A stretch of 64,000 nucleotides of DNA from Stachybotrys elegans (taxonomy: Eukaryota > Ascomycota > Sordariomycetes > Hypocreales > Stachybotryaceae). Every line of letters begins with the position of its first letter. Within the stretch, counting starts at the first letter, position 1. This document shows, piece by piece, positions 20,705 through 31,846 of the stretch. The notes beneath the pieces were generated by a model. It ran no database searches and was not told the DNA's origin. It was given only the letters and a program-made list of their open reading frames with translations. The translations under genes and the position numbers were made by a program. The stretch is taken from the NCBI GenBank assembly GCA_020746835.1, contig JAGPNK010000003.1:1984001-2048000 (forward strand), given 5' to 3'.

Positions 20705-22425
20705 TTTGGACTCGGGCTTTGAATGATATCGTCAAGTAGTGAATACAGAATGCTTGCGAAGAAGATGAGATTTGAACTCATGGACACAGCTCGTGAGGAT
20801 TTCGCCTATCTTATACTTCTCGACTCTTCGCGGTCACTTAGGTCATCTCGTTCACGCCATCAGAACGAAGAATGTTCTGGTTGTCTATTCTCCGCCTCAC
20901 ATCACAGCATGCAACTGCCGAAAGAGGCTTTGATCGTAGCATAGACACAACATTGGTAAGCCAGAGTAGATTTCTGTTGTGTATGCACAGTCAGACGACG
21001 TTTTATCCGATGCCGCTCGGAAGTTAACCTAGTCTATGAATGGCACAATCCCACTTACAGTGGGCGCATTGCCGACTGCCTGTAAGTCTTATTATTTAAA
21101 TTTCCCGTTTACCCCGAGAACTGGTGGCTCAACGTCGGTAAGCTTACGCGCGGTTTGCGTTAATTTCCTTGGCACCTCGGATAGAGTTCGAACTGATTAG
21201 AAATCGCGTTTCATTAGAGAGCGCAGAGGGATCGACATAGTGAGTCATGATGCTTTCTGTTTGACGTATTAGAAGAACGCACGATGCCTCAAACATATTC
21301 CAGGTGATAAAGTCTGCACGCTGAACACGGAGTCGCCGTCAGCGATTGGAGGGTGGTCGCTTGTTCAATTCATGGTGTTGTATTTTCAGGCCTCGTTTAT
21401 TACAGAGCACACATGAGCAGGCAATAGAGCCATGGGTTGAGGCCTCAGGCTCCTTTCTCCGGCTCTGATGAGCCGTTGCCAAGCCATGGCATCGGCAGAA
21501 AGCCTATGATGTGGGACATCAGGAGCTTTATCAAGATTCAGGAGATGCAGCATTGCTACAAATCCCCTGCTAATTGAATGCTACCCGCTGGCACCATGAT
21601 TCAAAGTCTTGAAGCGCCAAGAGCACTGACTGAAACAGGGGGGCCTTTGGCGAGGCATTTCCCCATTTCGGGCCCATTGTCCGGCCCTAGTACTTTGAGG
21701 CCTGTAAATATTACTGGCGTTATAGGTAAGAGGCATCGTGGGTCAGGGGAGTCATGAGTGGGACTGTTCCTCGCTCTGCTCTGCTCATGTTTGCTGCTGC
21801 TCTTCAGGCTGACAGCGCTCTCAAGCAGTGGCCGACGCGATTGGTGGATGGGCTGTCCGGTACGAGAGTCATTTGAGCCACCCACTTATTCGCATATAGA
21901 CATCTTGCTGCGACCATGGGCAAAGCCTCAACCAAGATGGGTAAATCCACGGGAGCTCAGATGAGCGCATCATTCTGCCATAGCGATCAATAAAGTGCGG
22001 TAGTGTATCCGTAGATTGATTGAAACGTCCATGGCGGGCGTCATGGTCTTTTGAGATGACGGGAGCGGCGTACCATTAATGGGGTATGGTTGGGAACTCT
22101 GAAACCATCCGATCTCACCCCTGGTTGTCGCACCTTCGCTACCCATTCCGCATTGCTTCTCTTCAGACGGAGCGCGTCTGAGCAATCGCCCTGCCAAATG
22201 GCTGAGGTTAGGGGTTTGACCAGGATGGCGCCTTTGTCTTAGGAGGCGATTTAAGAGGGCGACGATCCAGATTGTTTTGTTCGTTCTGATCTTCCTCGTC
22301 ACTTACCTTTCCAGTACATTCGTTCTTTCTTTTCTCCTTCTGGCAAGGATTCATTCGTTTCTGACTTGTTTGTCTTATTATTGCTTGTTGCTCAACATTC
22401 TCTCCGTTTCGTACCGTATTCCACC
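20705..22425. other. Intergenic region, no supported gene
   Basis: 1.7 kb containing only poor ORFs. A short stem-loop at 20765-20781 (ATGAG / 7-nt loop / CTCAT) resembles a tRNA T-arm on the minus strand, but the other tRNA arms are absent. The part near 22300-22425 is pyrimidine-rich and is the likely promoter and leader of the secreted-protein gene at 22426. Confidence 0.35.
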
Positions 22426-23025
22426 ATGAAGGCCTTTACCACCGTTCTCTTCTGCGCTGCTGTCGCACTGGCTGGTACGTCTAATAATTGACATGCGACG
22501 GGAGGTTAATGCTAACATGGTCCAGCTCCCCACGCCAAGCGCCAGAATGCTTGCTTCATAGTCGGCAATGAGGTGCTGCCCCAGGAGGTGGCCGACATTG
22601 CCAACGGCCTTGCCAACACCATCACCTGCGACGCCAACAAGCCCACCATTGACGGTGTGCCAGACGTGTCGTCCAACGGACAGACATTCTCTTCCATTGA
22701 CTTTGCCACCTCGGGCCAGAGCCCGCTTGCCTTTGCCCTGGATCTCTTCGCCACGGCAGATGTCGTCGCAGACAGCGACCTCGAGGCGTTCCAGGACGCG
22801 CTCAACGCCTACATCGCCACCGAGATCGGTCTGCGCTCCAAGGGCGGAAACCTGGCCATCAAGGCCCCCAAGTTCTTCCTGCAGTTCCAGATTGCGAGAA
22901 TCGAGCGCGCACGTGGAAACGACAATGGCGAGGTGGAGCGCCAGCTTGAGAAGGTTGTTCAGAACGCCAACAGACAAGACCAGGCTCTTCTTGATGAGGT
23001 CCGCAGGCTTGCCACTGTCGTCTAG
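22426..23025 (+). CDS. Small secreted protein with Kex2-like site
   Basis: Exons 22426..22474 and 22526..23025 (51-bp intron, GTACGT donor) give 182 residues. The first ~16 residues (MKAFTTVLFCAAVALA) form a signal peptide, and a dibasic Lys21-Arg22 follows shortly, as for Kex2 processing. The mature part is Ala/Asp/Gln-rich, with only two cysteines (Cys26 and one in NTITCDAN), a short acidic central region and a helical, charged C terminus ending in TVV. No enzyme motif is visible. It resembles small secreted proteins seen across Hypocreales, some of which are expressed on hosts or during conidiation, but no role can be read. The intron splitting the signal peptide from the mature part is typical of secreted fungal genes. 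Confidence 0.85.
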
Positions 23026-23498
23026 CTTGTGACAATATGAATCGGAAGATTTGTGCAATACCCATACTGTGTCTCTGATCCCCGTGATGCGTGAGACCAT
23101 GTATTACTAGAAGAGTCTCGTACTTGTAATAATCGCCGGGGATGATGAGGTGAAGATGAGGGGCCCAAGATTGACATGGACCAAACAACTTATCGAGAAA
23201 CCAGCCTTGCCAGAAGCAAGCTTGTTATGCATAAATAAACGGCGGCGACACCGTTCAGCTAATAGCACACGTGGAGTAATTTTGCGCCGATCGATTGGAC
23301 CTTGAAAGCCACTATGAGCGGCTGGACCTAGATCGAGACCAATAGATCCTCCTAGCGTACAGCTCAGCTCCCTTGTTTTGCATGAGGCTGAGATACCCAA
23401 GGCCTAGATGCCGAAAATGTGAGTCGTGGCACAGGTGGCTTTAAAGCCGGCGAGGTCCCAGGGGAAGAGGTCTTGTCCATCTCTCTGCTCCAGTGGAA
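23026..23498. other. Intergenic region
   Basis: 473 bp between the secreted-protein gene and the Cys-module gene; no supported gene. It holds the 3' region of the former and the promoter of the latter. Confidence 0.35.
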
Positions 23499-25850
23499 AT
23501 GGACTTTCTCAAGAAGGCGAAAAGCCAGGTCAAGGGCGCTGTGCAAGATGCCCATGTCCTATACAACCAATATAAGCAGCAGACGACGGTGCAAGATGCC
23601 AGCCACGGGTATCAGTCTAACGGCCATGGCTACCATTATCCCCAAGCCGATCCTCGGCTCTCTTATGCGCCGCAACCAGGCCATCAAGCGCCTCAAACAC
23701 AGTCAGACTTCCACTGGTCACCTGTACAACCTCAAGAGCACCCCGTTCCTCCGCCGTCGCTACCACCGCCTGTCAGGAATCCATACCAGATGAACTCGCT
23801 GGAGCAAGCATTGCCTCCAATACCCAACTTCAACACGCAGAGATCAGTCAATCCAGGCACTCCCTGTCCAGGCCACAAAGCTTCGTTGACCGATGTGACA
23901 CAATTTTACATCTTCAAGCCCGAGATCCTTTCCCACCTCCAGCCGACCGTGGCACCTGATCATTTCTCCGTTTGTCAGGCTTGCTTCTTGGCCCATGTAT
24001 CCCCCCACGAGAGACTTGCCAGCAATTTCGAGATGCGGAACAAGGCCAAACCGCATCCCGATGCTCCCCGGGCCAGCTTTGAGAAGCTCACTTGCGATTT
24101 TGCGCTGCCCTCGGTCGGCCAGATCTTTTTCAGGGAGTGTCTCCCATCCCAGTCAGTTGCTCCTCTCCTCGAGTATGCCAGGCGGTGCAGAGGCCTGGCG
24201 GCTTGTTCGGGCCAAGTCATGACGGAGCCCACCCGATATTATGAATCGAGACATGGCGATGGCTTTGGCTGTTGCGAATCCTGTTTCGAGAGCTTCGTGC
24301 GCTGCACTGCCTTTGAGAGAGATATGGCTGCCAGGCCTCCGGAAACGAATTGGTACTGTGACTTGGGAGCAAGGGGGTTCCTCTATCGGGCATATGTTGG
24401 TGAGCTGAGAGGTCCCAATCCAAACTTCAAGCTGTTCTCGGTCAAAGCCAAGAAACGGGGCGCTCTGCCATCTTGTCCGGGAGTAGGCATCCCGATCGCA
24501 CCCTTGGGTTCCCCAGAGCCTCATTTCACGTATGAGGCGGTGGGCGGCAAGACTGGAGTCTTCTGCCAGGCTTGCTACTTTGACAAGGTCTTGGGCACCA
24601 GCATGGAGCCGCACTTCCATGTCTATAACAGACTTGAGGAGCAGTACTATGGTAACATCTCGTGCGATCTTGCGAGTCAGCAGAGCTCTTTTGCCATGAA
24701 AGCTGCTATTCGGTCCCGGGACGATGAGGTGTGGAGGCGATGTATGAGCGGGCGCGAGAACCTGCCCGCCTGTTCTGGCATTGCTGGCGTCGACGAGGAG
24801 TCGCTGCTCGGCGAAGCACCCCGGTGGTATTGCTTCAGCGAGTTCCCATCTATCGAGGTATGCCCTTTCTGCTACTGCGCAACGGTCGAGGTTCTTGGGG
24901 CCAGCCATCTCTTTGCCCCAGTGCAAAGAGCTCCGCGATCCGGCATCGTTCGCATGTGCTACCTAGCAGAAGCCAGCGACTTGACGGCGGATCCGAGCGA
25001 TGCCAAGAACTTTGAGAATACTCTTGTTTGGAGAGGCACGATGCTGCGCAACTGGCTCTTCCACGGCTACGACTGGCAGGGGAACTTCTATGGCCTGCAA
25101 CATGTGGCCAAAGAAATCGCCAGCTGGCCTCCGCCGTGCGGCTCCGATAGACGAGCATTCAAGCCTATCAACGAGCGCAAGTGGTACGGCAACCACTTTC
25201 TCGCAGAGGGCGACGAGAATAAGATCGGCATCTCTGTGTGCGAGGAGTGCTTCACTCACTACATCAAAGGATCGCCGCTGGAATGGTTTGTCGGGGTGGA
25301 TCTATCAGACAAGACCAACTCCCGCCACCCCGATGGCTTTGCCTGCAATGTACCTACGAGACGGACACGGGACGAGCTCGACGCGGCGTGCCAAGAGGGC
25401 AATTTCCTGCGGTTCGCAAACTACTTTGCACGGAGGCGCGGCTGCGAGGCACGAAGACAAGCCATCGACAATCTCTGCAACGAACAGGCCCAGCGACAGC
25501 GGCAAGATGTAGCCGTGCTCAACATGCAGAACCAAATGGCGAGCATCAACCTCATGCAGCAGCTGAATGCCAACATGAATTCAACAATAATGGGGATCGG
25601 CGGTTCTGTAGCGGAAGCAGCTGCAGCGGACCACGGCCAGAGATACGGGAATCCTACCGTCGGTTACGGCTTCCTGACCCCGAACGGTGCGGCGGCAGCA
25701 CAGGCACAGGTGGATGCGTCGGTCCGTAACCGTGGCCAGACGGGGGTGAGCAGGGCCGACTTCAAGCCGTCGGGCTCTACATGGGAGGATACGCAGCAGG
25801 TGCTTGCTCTCGCAAGGGCGATAAACGTGGAGTGGGATGCTATTAAATAG
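23499..25850 (+). CDS. Large protein with five Cys (C..CxxC..C) modules
   Basis: Intronless CDS of 783 residues from the ATG at 23499; the frame opens two codons earlier at a GTG. Residues ~1-25 are Lys-rich and helical (MDFLKKAKSQVKGAVQDA), and ~30-120 are Tyr/Gln/Pro-rich and probably disordered. The middle holds five similar modules, each a Cys-Pro/Ser-Gly or similar start, a Tyr/Trp stretch, a CxxC pair with an aromatic residue after it (CQACF, CESCF, CQACY, CPFCY, CEECF), and a closing Cys ~25-45 residues on. Approximate positions are 23860-24100, 24190-24370, 24470-24680, 24760-24970 and 25130-25360. Four Cys per module suggest zinc binding. The C terminus has a Gln/Asn/Met-rich helix and an Ala/Gly-rich tail. 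I do not recognise the family. No membrane segment or signal peptide is seen. Confidence 0.85.
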   Translation: MDFLKKAKSQVKGAVQDAHVLYNQYKQQTTVQDASHGYQSNGHGYHYPQADPRLSYAPQPGHQAPQTQSDFHWSPVQPQEHPVPPPSLPPPVRNPYQMNSLEQALPPIPNFNTQRSVNPGTPCPGHKASLTDVTQFYIFKPEILSHLQPTVAPDHFSVCQACFLAHVSPHERLASNFEMRNKAKPHPDAPRASFEKLTCDFALPSVGQIFFRECLPSQSVAPLLEYARRCRGLAACSGQVMTEPTRYYESRHGDGFGCCESCFESFVRCTAFERDMAARPPETNWYCDLGARGFLYRAYVGELRGPNPNFKLFSVKAKKRGALPSCPGVGIPIAPLGSPEPHFTYEAVGGKTGVFCQACYFDKVLGTSMEPHFHVYNRLEEQYYGNISCDLASQQSSFAMKAAIRSRDDEVWRRCMSGRENLPACSGIAGVDEESLLGEAPRWYCFSEFPSIEVCPFCYCATVEVLGASHLFAPVQRAPRSGIVRMCYLAEASDLTADPSDAKNFENTLVWRGTMLRNWLFHGYDWQGNFYGLQHVAKEIASWPPPCGSDRRAFKPINERKWYGNHFLAEGDENKIGISVCEECFTHYIKGSPLEWFVGVDLSDKTNSRHPDGFACNVPTRRTRDELDAACQEGNFLRFANYFARRRGCEARRQAIDNLCNEQAQRQRQDVAVLNMQNQMASINLMQQLNANMNSTIMGIGGSVAEAAAADHGQRYGNPTVGYGFLTPNGAAAAQAQVDASVRNRGQTGVSRADFKPSGSTWEDTQQVLALARAINVEWDAIK

Positions 25851-25961
25851 ATGGCTGAAGGACGAATAAAAGGGCATGTTCGTTACAAGGCTATCGAAAG
25901 CCATCGGAAATCCGAAGGTATAATACAGTTCTATAATCGCTAAAATTGAAAGTGAAAATCA

Positions 25962-27346
25962 TCAAGGCTTTTGTTTCCCAACCGTTACCACCGAGTCGAT
26001 CTGAGACGTCGTCTTCTTCCGTAGCGGATCGACTTGCTCTAGCACATAAGAATCTTTGTAATGGTCCCCCTTGGCTGGCTTGGGATTGTTCTCGGGCCAC
26101 AGCCGTAGAGCCCGCTCGCTCCCGTTGCTGTACAAGCTCTCGGGACGCTGGCGGTCAATCTCCTCGTGGCGCTCCGTGACCGAGATGTTGACCTCACGGG
26201 TGACGAAGATGCCCAGGCGCTCGCGGAATACGGGCCAGAAGACGGGTACCGAGGCGCCAATGCATCCCATGTTGACCTCGAGCATTCCCAAGATGCACAG
26301 TTCTGGCGCGTACCAGCTGTGGTCGTAGCTCGGGTAGGTGAAGGCTCTCGTTCGAACGGTAGCTGCCAGCCGAATTGTGGCCAGGACAGTAGCACTACAA
26401 CAGTCAGTCAGTCCAAATGCGAGGGTTTGTTCTTTCTGCAGTACTGACATTGTTCCAATAACGAGAAGGCCAACGATTCCCAAGCGCGTACGTGTCGTCG
26501 TGTTGGGGCGGAAAAGAAGCTGAACCGGGAGAGCCAGAATAATGAGATCGAGGATCATGTTGATGATGCCGTGAGCCAAGTACGTCATGTAGAATGCGTT
26601 GGGGTCGCTAGAGCCATATGCATAGCATCTCCTGTCGGTGATGGTGACATCCCAAAAGGCCTCGACCGGAAAGCAGGGGAACCAGGCGAAGAAGGACGTG
26701 ATGACGCCGAAACAGATGACGATGGCAATGGTACCCTGGGTAAGGTATCGCAGAACGCCCGATGTGAAAATACGCAAGTACTGAAGGAGCAACGCAAGCT
26801 TGATAAAGAAAACGGTGGTGACAAAGCTGCCGTCGGCGAGGTAGAAAAGCTGAAAGTACGTTCTTCGTTCTTCGTCGGACAGATCGATGAGATGTCGGCC
26901 AAGTCCACCAAGGCCTGGGGCTGTATGAGAAGTGTTAGTTTATGCTTACGGTTTTGAACCAGGGTGAAGTCGGATAGGCATACACAGGCAAACGCAGACG
27001 AGACCTATTGAACCAACGAGCTAACAGTGGTGTGTCAGTGACCAAGCCGAGATACCAAGGGCGCGGCACGAATACTCACCAGCATAAGAAGCTGAATATA
27101 GTCGTCCCATCCCGGCAGCTTAACAACACAGAAGCGCGTGTAGAGCCGGAGACACACGGCCACGGCTGTGATGGTCTAATATGGCATGTTAGTTCCAAGC
27201 TGTCACCTCTCGAGGAGGGGGGAGTCTATGCGTACGCCGAAGACGAGCGTCATGGCAATGATGAAGGACTCTCGATTCCATGGCGGCGGAGGGTCGTTCA
27301 GGTTCTCGGCGTTGGGGTCGACCAAGTCGAGCAGCGTCGCCGGCAT
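25962..27346 (-). CDS. PTH11-like / rhodopsin-domain seven-helix membrane protein
   Basis: Joined exons complement(25962..26394, 26449..26920, 26984..27020, 27080..27175, 27236..27346) give 382 residues; introns are 54, 63, 59 and 60 bp, and the third exon is only 37 bp. Features of the fungal rhodopsin-domain (formerly DUF3328/PTH11-like) family are present: CLRLYTRF in helix 1-2, LPGWDDY before helix 3, GLGGLGRH, FIKLALLLQYLRIF, a Cys-rich outer loop (WFPCFPVEAFWDVT...RRC) and the helix with ILDLIILALPVQLLF. The C-terminal ~90 residues are polar, with EVNISVTERHEEID typical of these receptors' tails. Some PTH11-like proteins act as G-protein-coupled receptors for surface cues; the ligand is unknown here. 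No CFEM domain is present. Confidence 0.88.
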
Positions 27347-29424
27347 GTCTGATGTGTGGTGTGAGGAGGCCGAGACGGCGATGACATGGCCTGCCTTGGT
27401 AGATTATCCTCGCCCCTCGTGTGGTCCCTTCTTCCCCTTCAATGTTCCAGCATCACCAGTGCAATGTGCACAAAAAAAGAAAACTTAAAACCGAAAAGAA
27501 CAAGAACAAGAAAAAGCCTGTTGTGTTGGTTGTGTTGGTTGTGGTTGCAATGGGAAATCTGGAACGGAGCAGATTGACGAAGCGGGTGGGAGGCGTATGG
27601 TTTTCTTCTCTGGGACACTGCCAGGATCGATGCTGGGGGAGGCAAGGGAGGCGGGTCAGAACTCGTCTCCAACCCTGCCGTCCTTGAGGAGCCAGTCCTA
27701 TCAGCGAGCTAATCAGCTGTCAGGCAACCCTGTCGAGGGTTACATCGCCAGCAGGCGGGAGTGGCAACCTTGCAACGCACCCATGCTTGGCGAGCGGGCG
27801 TTCCATGTTACGGGCCTATACAGGCTAAGCCGAGTCTTCTGGACCGATGGCAGACGGTGGAGCGACTTACTACGTACGATACATAATACGTCGATCCTTC
27901 CCACGTGCAGTTGATAGACCGAGGGGGGAAAAGGGGCTGACGAAAGAACTCTCCGGGCCTGAGCGAGACATTTCGGGAAGACATGCTGCCTTGGGCAAGA
28001 CGTCGCTGACGATGCCTGGCGATGCATGCTGCACAGTAATACCGGCTAAGCAGTTTTTGCTGCATTGAGGCTGTTGTGAGATGTCGTGAGATCGAAGTCC
28101 CCAAATAGAACTCGACCACGTGCGTACGACATGTGCACGCACACACGCACTCTCTCACACACATGGAGACTATGTGTGCACATACATCTAGACTAGCTGG
28201 AGAAATGGAGAAGAAGCTGGACTCTCGTCATCATTCGACAGATGGGTAGATAGGTCTCAGTGTCGGCTTGATCCCCACGAGTAGCCCACCCGGGTTGTGG
28301 GCGGTTCAGGCAGAGAGGACCTATCAGGGGCCTGAAACCCTGTTTCCTTATCTCTTGTGCCTATCCTAACTGGGCTCGGTTTTCGCTGGGCCAAGGCCAG
28401 AGAGGGTAACGAGTTCATCAACATTGGGAGGCATTGCGACGGAGCATCTCGAATCGCTTGCCCGCCTACCTCGATCAAGCATGACAGACTAACTAGCCGT
28501 ACCGCATTACTAACGACCACGGGCACAAGTTGACGCTGTCTTTGCGGCCCAAAGTCCCCCCGGCTCGGCCGTAGAGCAAGAGGGCGGCATCTGTAAGTCG
28601 CAGGGGGATCCTTGCTCGACCACAGTCTTGGCTAATATGGTTATGGAGTCGCCCAAGGCTGGGGATGAGATTGCGAGCCACTCAGCTCTCGTGGAACAAG
28701 GTCGACCGTGTTCGGTGCATAGTTTTCCATGCAGATACCTGGTTCTGCGACGTTGGAAGAAAGGACACCCAAGGTCCATGCGTCCAGCGTCCAGATCTGC
28801 CAACACTGTATTTGGCATTCACTGCGTATCCTTTGGCTTATCAGTCGTCCCAGAGAGGAATATAGAGATGGCGGAGGGCTCCCGTTATACTCTATCTATC
28901 TATATAGACGCACCTATAGGTACCAAAAGTCTGTGCAACGGTCCACACTCTCAGCTGAGAGTCCACTGAGTCGATGTTCTCGTGAATGAGTCGCTGGCAG
29001 CGATCGCCTACATACTGGTTAGCCCAAGAAAGGCTCTGAGCTGGCAAATGGTGAGCAAGGCTTGTTAGGCTCCTATCGGCAGACACATCAGGAGATTACG
29101 CCGTACCTCACCACAGGGTTACATTACGACGATCCATATCCGCACGCTAGTAGTATGTTTATAGGTCTCGGCAAAGAGTTTGATGATCGCTCAAACATGC
29201 CCATTCCGTGGCATTGGGGCACGGCAAAGGATTCCCTTCCATTGGCGCATCCATCGCCTTTCATTGCCTGCACTCGCACTCGCCCTCGCATTCCCCGGCC
29301 TCCTGGTTTCCGCTTGAGGGAGATTAAGCCCAGCAATCCTTTCGGGCATGGGTGCTCGTTTAAAGGGTATCTCTTCGCGACAGCCGTTCCCCCAAGACGC
29401 GAGTACCGTCCAAGCGGAAGCCCT
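27347..29424. other. Intergenic region with low-complexity patches
   Basis: 2.1 kb without a supported gene. It holds a CA/CT-rich microsatellite-like stretch near 28128-28163 and several ORFs without family motifs on both strands. The segment 27350-27600 is the promoter and leader of the receptor gene. Confidence 0.35.
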
Positions 29425-31132
29425 CTAGTCATCCTTCTTGCCCACAGTGCCCGCTTGGCGGAAGCCCACGAGCGATATGGCCAGGACTACGGCCGTGGCT
29501 GCGAATACGGTCCAGAAGGCTGCTCGGTAACCCTCCATACGTGCAATCTCATCATTAGCGATATCCGAATGCTCCGTAACAGACGCAGCAATGGCGGCAG
29601 TTGCAGCTGTTCAAGACCCTGTCAGCCATGCATTGGGGGCTTTCCCGAAATAGTCTGTCGGCTTACCCAAACCCACACTATTTGCGATTTGCGAGACTTG
29701 GTTGAAGACGCCTCCTGCGAGGTTTTGCAGCTCGGGCGGGAACGCTTCCGATATGACGAGGTTGGAAGCGGTGAAGAGAACTGGCCTCGTCAGCGCCGAG
29801 TATGTCAACTGTACAGGACAAACGCACCGTCCGGATTGATTGGCGACAGCAGCAGCGCCCAGAACGGCGCAAACCAGTAATTGTCGCCGATGCTGATGGT
29901 GGCCATGAGAACGGGAGGGATGACTGTAATGGCGGCCGAGGTCACCATCAGCGTCTGGAGCCTGACCCGAGAGATGAGCCATGCGGTGCAAACGTTTACA
30001 ATGGCGCCAGCGACGGGATGAGGGATGAAACGCAGCGAACTCTGCAGCGCCGAGACGCCCTCAACTTCCTGGAAGTACAGCGTGATGAAGTACTCGACGG
30101 CGTTGAGCGACGCCCAGCAGAAGAAGACGGACGCGCAGACAGCAGTGAAGGATGCGTTGGTCCAGAGCCTGTTGGGGATGAGGGCTGGCCGGCCTCGCTT
30201 CACCTGCCAATGCATCCAGCAGGGGAAGGCGGCGAGCAGCGCAAGCGACAGCGCAAGAAGAGCGGCGTTTTGCGCATACCCTAGCCGGATGTAGGAGGAT
30301 GACGTCTGTGCCAGAACATACATGAGCAGCCCGAGGCCGGCGGAGAGGACGACGGCTCCTGTCCAATCGATATCCGAGAGCCGTTCGGCCCATTTCCTGT
30401 CGGTGCGAGTGCGCGGGTTGGGCAGCGCCCAGAGCGCCGCCGTGGCAATGAGGAAGTTGATGATGGCCATCATGTAGTATGCCCATCTCCATCCGATGCT
30501 GTCGGTGAAGATGCCGCCCAGCACAAGCCCGACGGCATAGCCCAGGGGCGAGCCCATGCCGTTCATGGCAAACGCCGTGTTCCTCCAGGAGCCGCGGGGG
30601 AACGTGTGCGTGATGAGGCCGACGTTGCAGGGCAGCACCATGGCAATGGCGGCCCCCAGCAGCGCGCGGAAGACGATGACCTGCATCCCCGTGGTGGCGA
30701 GGCCGAGGGCAACGGTGAAGGCGCAGTACAGGTAGCTCCCCGTGATCCACATGGGCTTTGCGCCGACGACGTCGGCCGTCGCGCCGAAGATGAGGAGGAG
30801 ACAGCCGGCGGCGAGCGCGTACACGGCGGCCGGCCAGAGGAGGAGCGCCTGCGAGAGCCCGACGTCCCGCGCGAGCTGCGGCGTCGCGGCGATGAGGATG
30901 CCGGAGCCCATGGTGTTTAAGAAGCTGTGCGCGCGCCCAGGTCAGCATTATCGAGTTAGATGCGAGGGGACTCGTACGTGATGCCGGCGAGGGTGACAAT
31001 GAGCGCCACGCCTCTGGTCTTGGAGACGGTCTCTGCGTCTGCATCCGACACCATGATGGGCTGGACGGCATCGATGCCGCCAGCCACGGGATCCCGCAAC
31101 TGGCTGAGCTGGATGGTTTCGGTGGCAGACAT
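29425..31132 (-). CDS. MFS drug:H+ antiporter, DHA2 (14-helix) type
   Basis: Joined exons complement(29425..29606, 29667..29780, 29828..30924, 30978..31132) give 515 residues; introns are 60, 47 and 53 bp and all keep frame. It has the DHA2 features: a cytosolic N terminus, GSGILIAATPQLARDVGL at helix 1-2, FGATADVVGAKPM between helices 2 and 3, FRALLGAAIAMVLP, and GGIFTDSIGWRWAYYM in helix 6. About 14 membrane segments are readable. DHA2 porters export drugs, amines or secondary metabolites by proton antiport. It is divergent from the dehydrogenase at 31847 with 714 bp between starts, and lies next to an SDR and a bZIP factor, consistent with a detoxification or small metabolite cluster. Confidence 0.9.
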
Positions 31133-31846
31133 GACTACAGTTCGTTGTTGGTCCTAGTAGGGTCCTGCGCTGGGCCCTGCGCCATCCTGTGACTTCTTTT
31201 CCTTGCGTGTCCAGAGCAGGAACAACTTTATGTTATATCTTAGGACATGACAGGCACAGAAGCAAAGGGCGCGCACGGGATTGAAGCCCTGTCGCTCTCA
31301 AGCCCCATTTCGCCAAGCATCCTGATCTGACAGCGGCCTTGCAATCGTTCATTTTGACAACATAGGAAATGCCCAGGTATAAATGCGTCAGGACCAACAA
31401 TGTTGAATTGCGTCATCGGCCGAGGGAAGTTTCAGGAAGCGGGGAAGACTGTTATCGCGATCCCTGCACGGAAGACGGGGTAGGCATCTCGCATTTGCAT
31501 CACGAGGTGCATGAAGACGAGATGACATTCGGCGATAAGATAGATGCCCTTCGGGGATGCCATCATTGGCGTGCAAGGTTCCTGCGGTAGACAAATGAGT
31601 CGACAAATTGAAGCCCTCATGGTCCACGGAGTTGCGGCAACCATCAATCACGCCATGCTCAATCTACTTGTAGTGGGAGGGTGGACAAGACAAATAGGCA
31701 TCTCACATTACAAATCGACATGTGCGCTCCTCCGCGGCACTCCGGATATGCTGCGGAGTTTGGAAGCCCAAATCGTATTTAATCCCCCCTAGATATTGAT
31801 ACACTGTCCGGCTGCTGGTGATTTCCCTCATCCTCATCACCACATC
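31133..31846. promoter_or_regulatory. Shared divergent promoter (DHA2 porter / dehydrogenase)
   Basis: 714 bp between two divergent starts. No ORF with coding quality. A common regulatory region for pump and dehydrogenase is plausible, but no binding sites can be named. Confidence 0.35.

Noticed and set aside
20755..20835. Possible tRNA on the minus strand, because of a T-arm-like stem-loop at 20765-20781
   Set aside because: The expected D-arm and anticodon arm do not form, and the acceptor strands pair only partly.
22378..23100. A 240-codon minus-strand ORF over the secreted-protein gene
   Set aside because: The plus strand gives a signal peptide, a proper intron and sensible composition; the minus frame has no domain.
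28100..28180. CA/CT-rich stretch considered as a regulatory repeat or CRISPR-like array
   Set aside because: No regular spacer-repeat structure; it is a short degenerate microsatellite, and CRISPR arrays are not expected in fungi.
30061..31071. A 336-codon minus-strand ORF in another frame of the DHA2 gene
   Set aside because: Arg/His-rich shadow frame; the spliced model reads through all transporter motifs.
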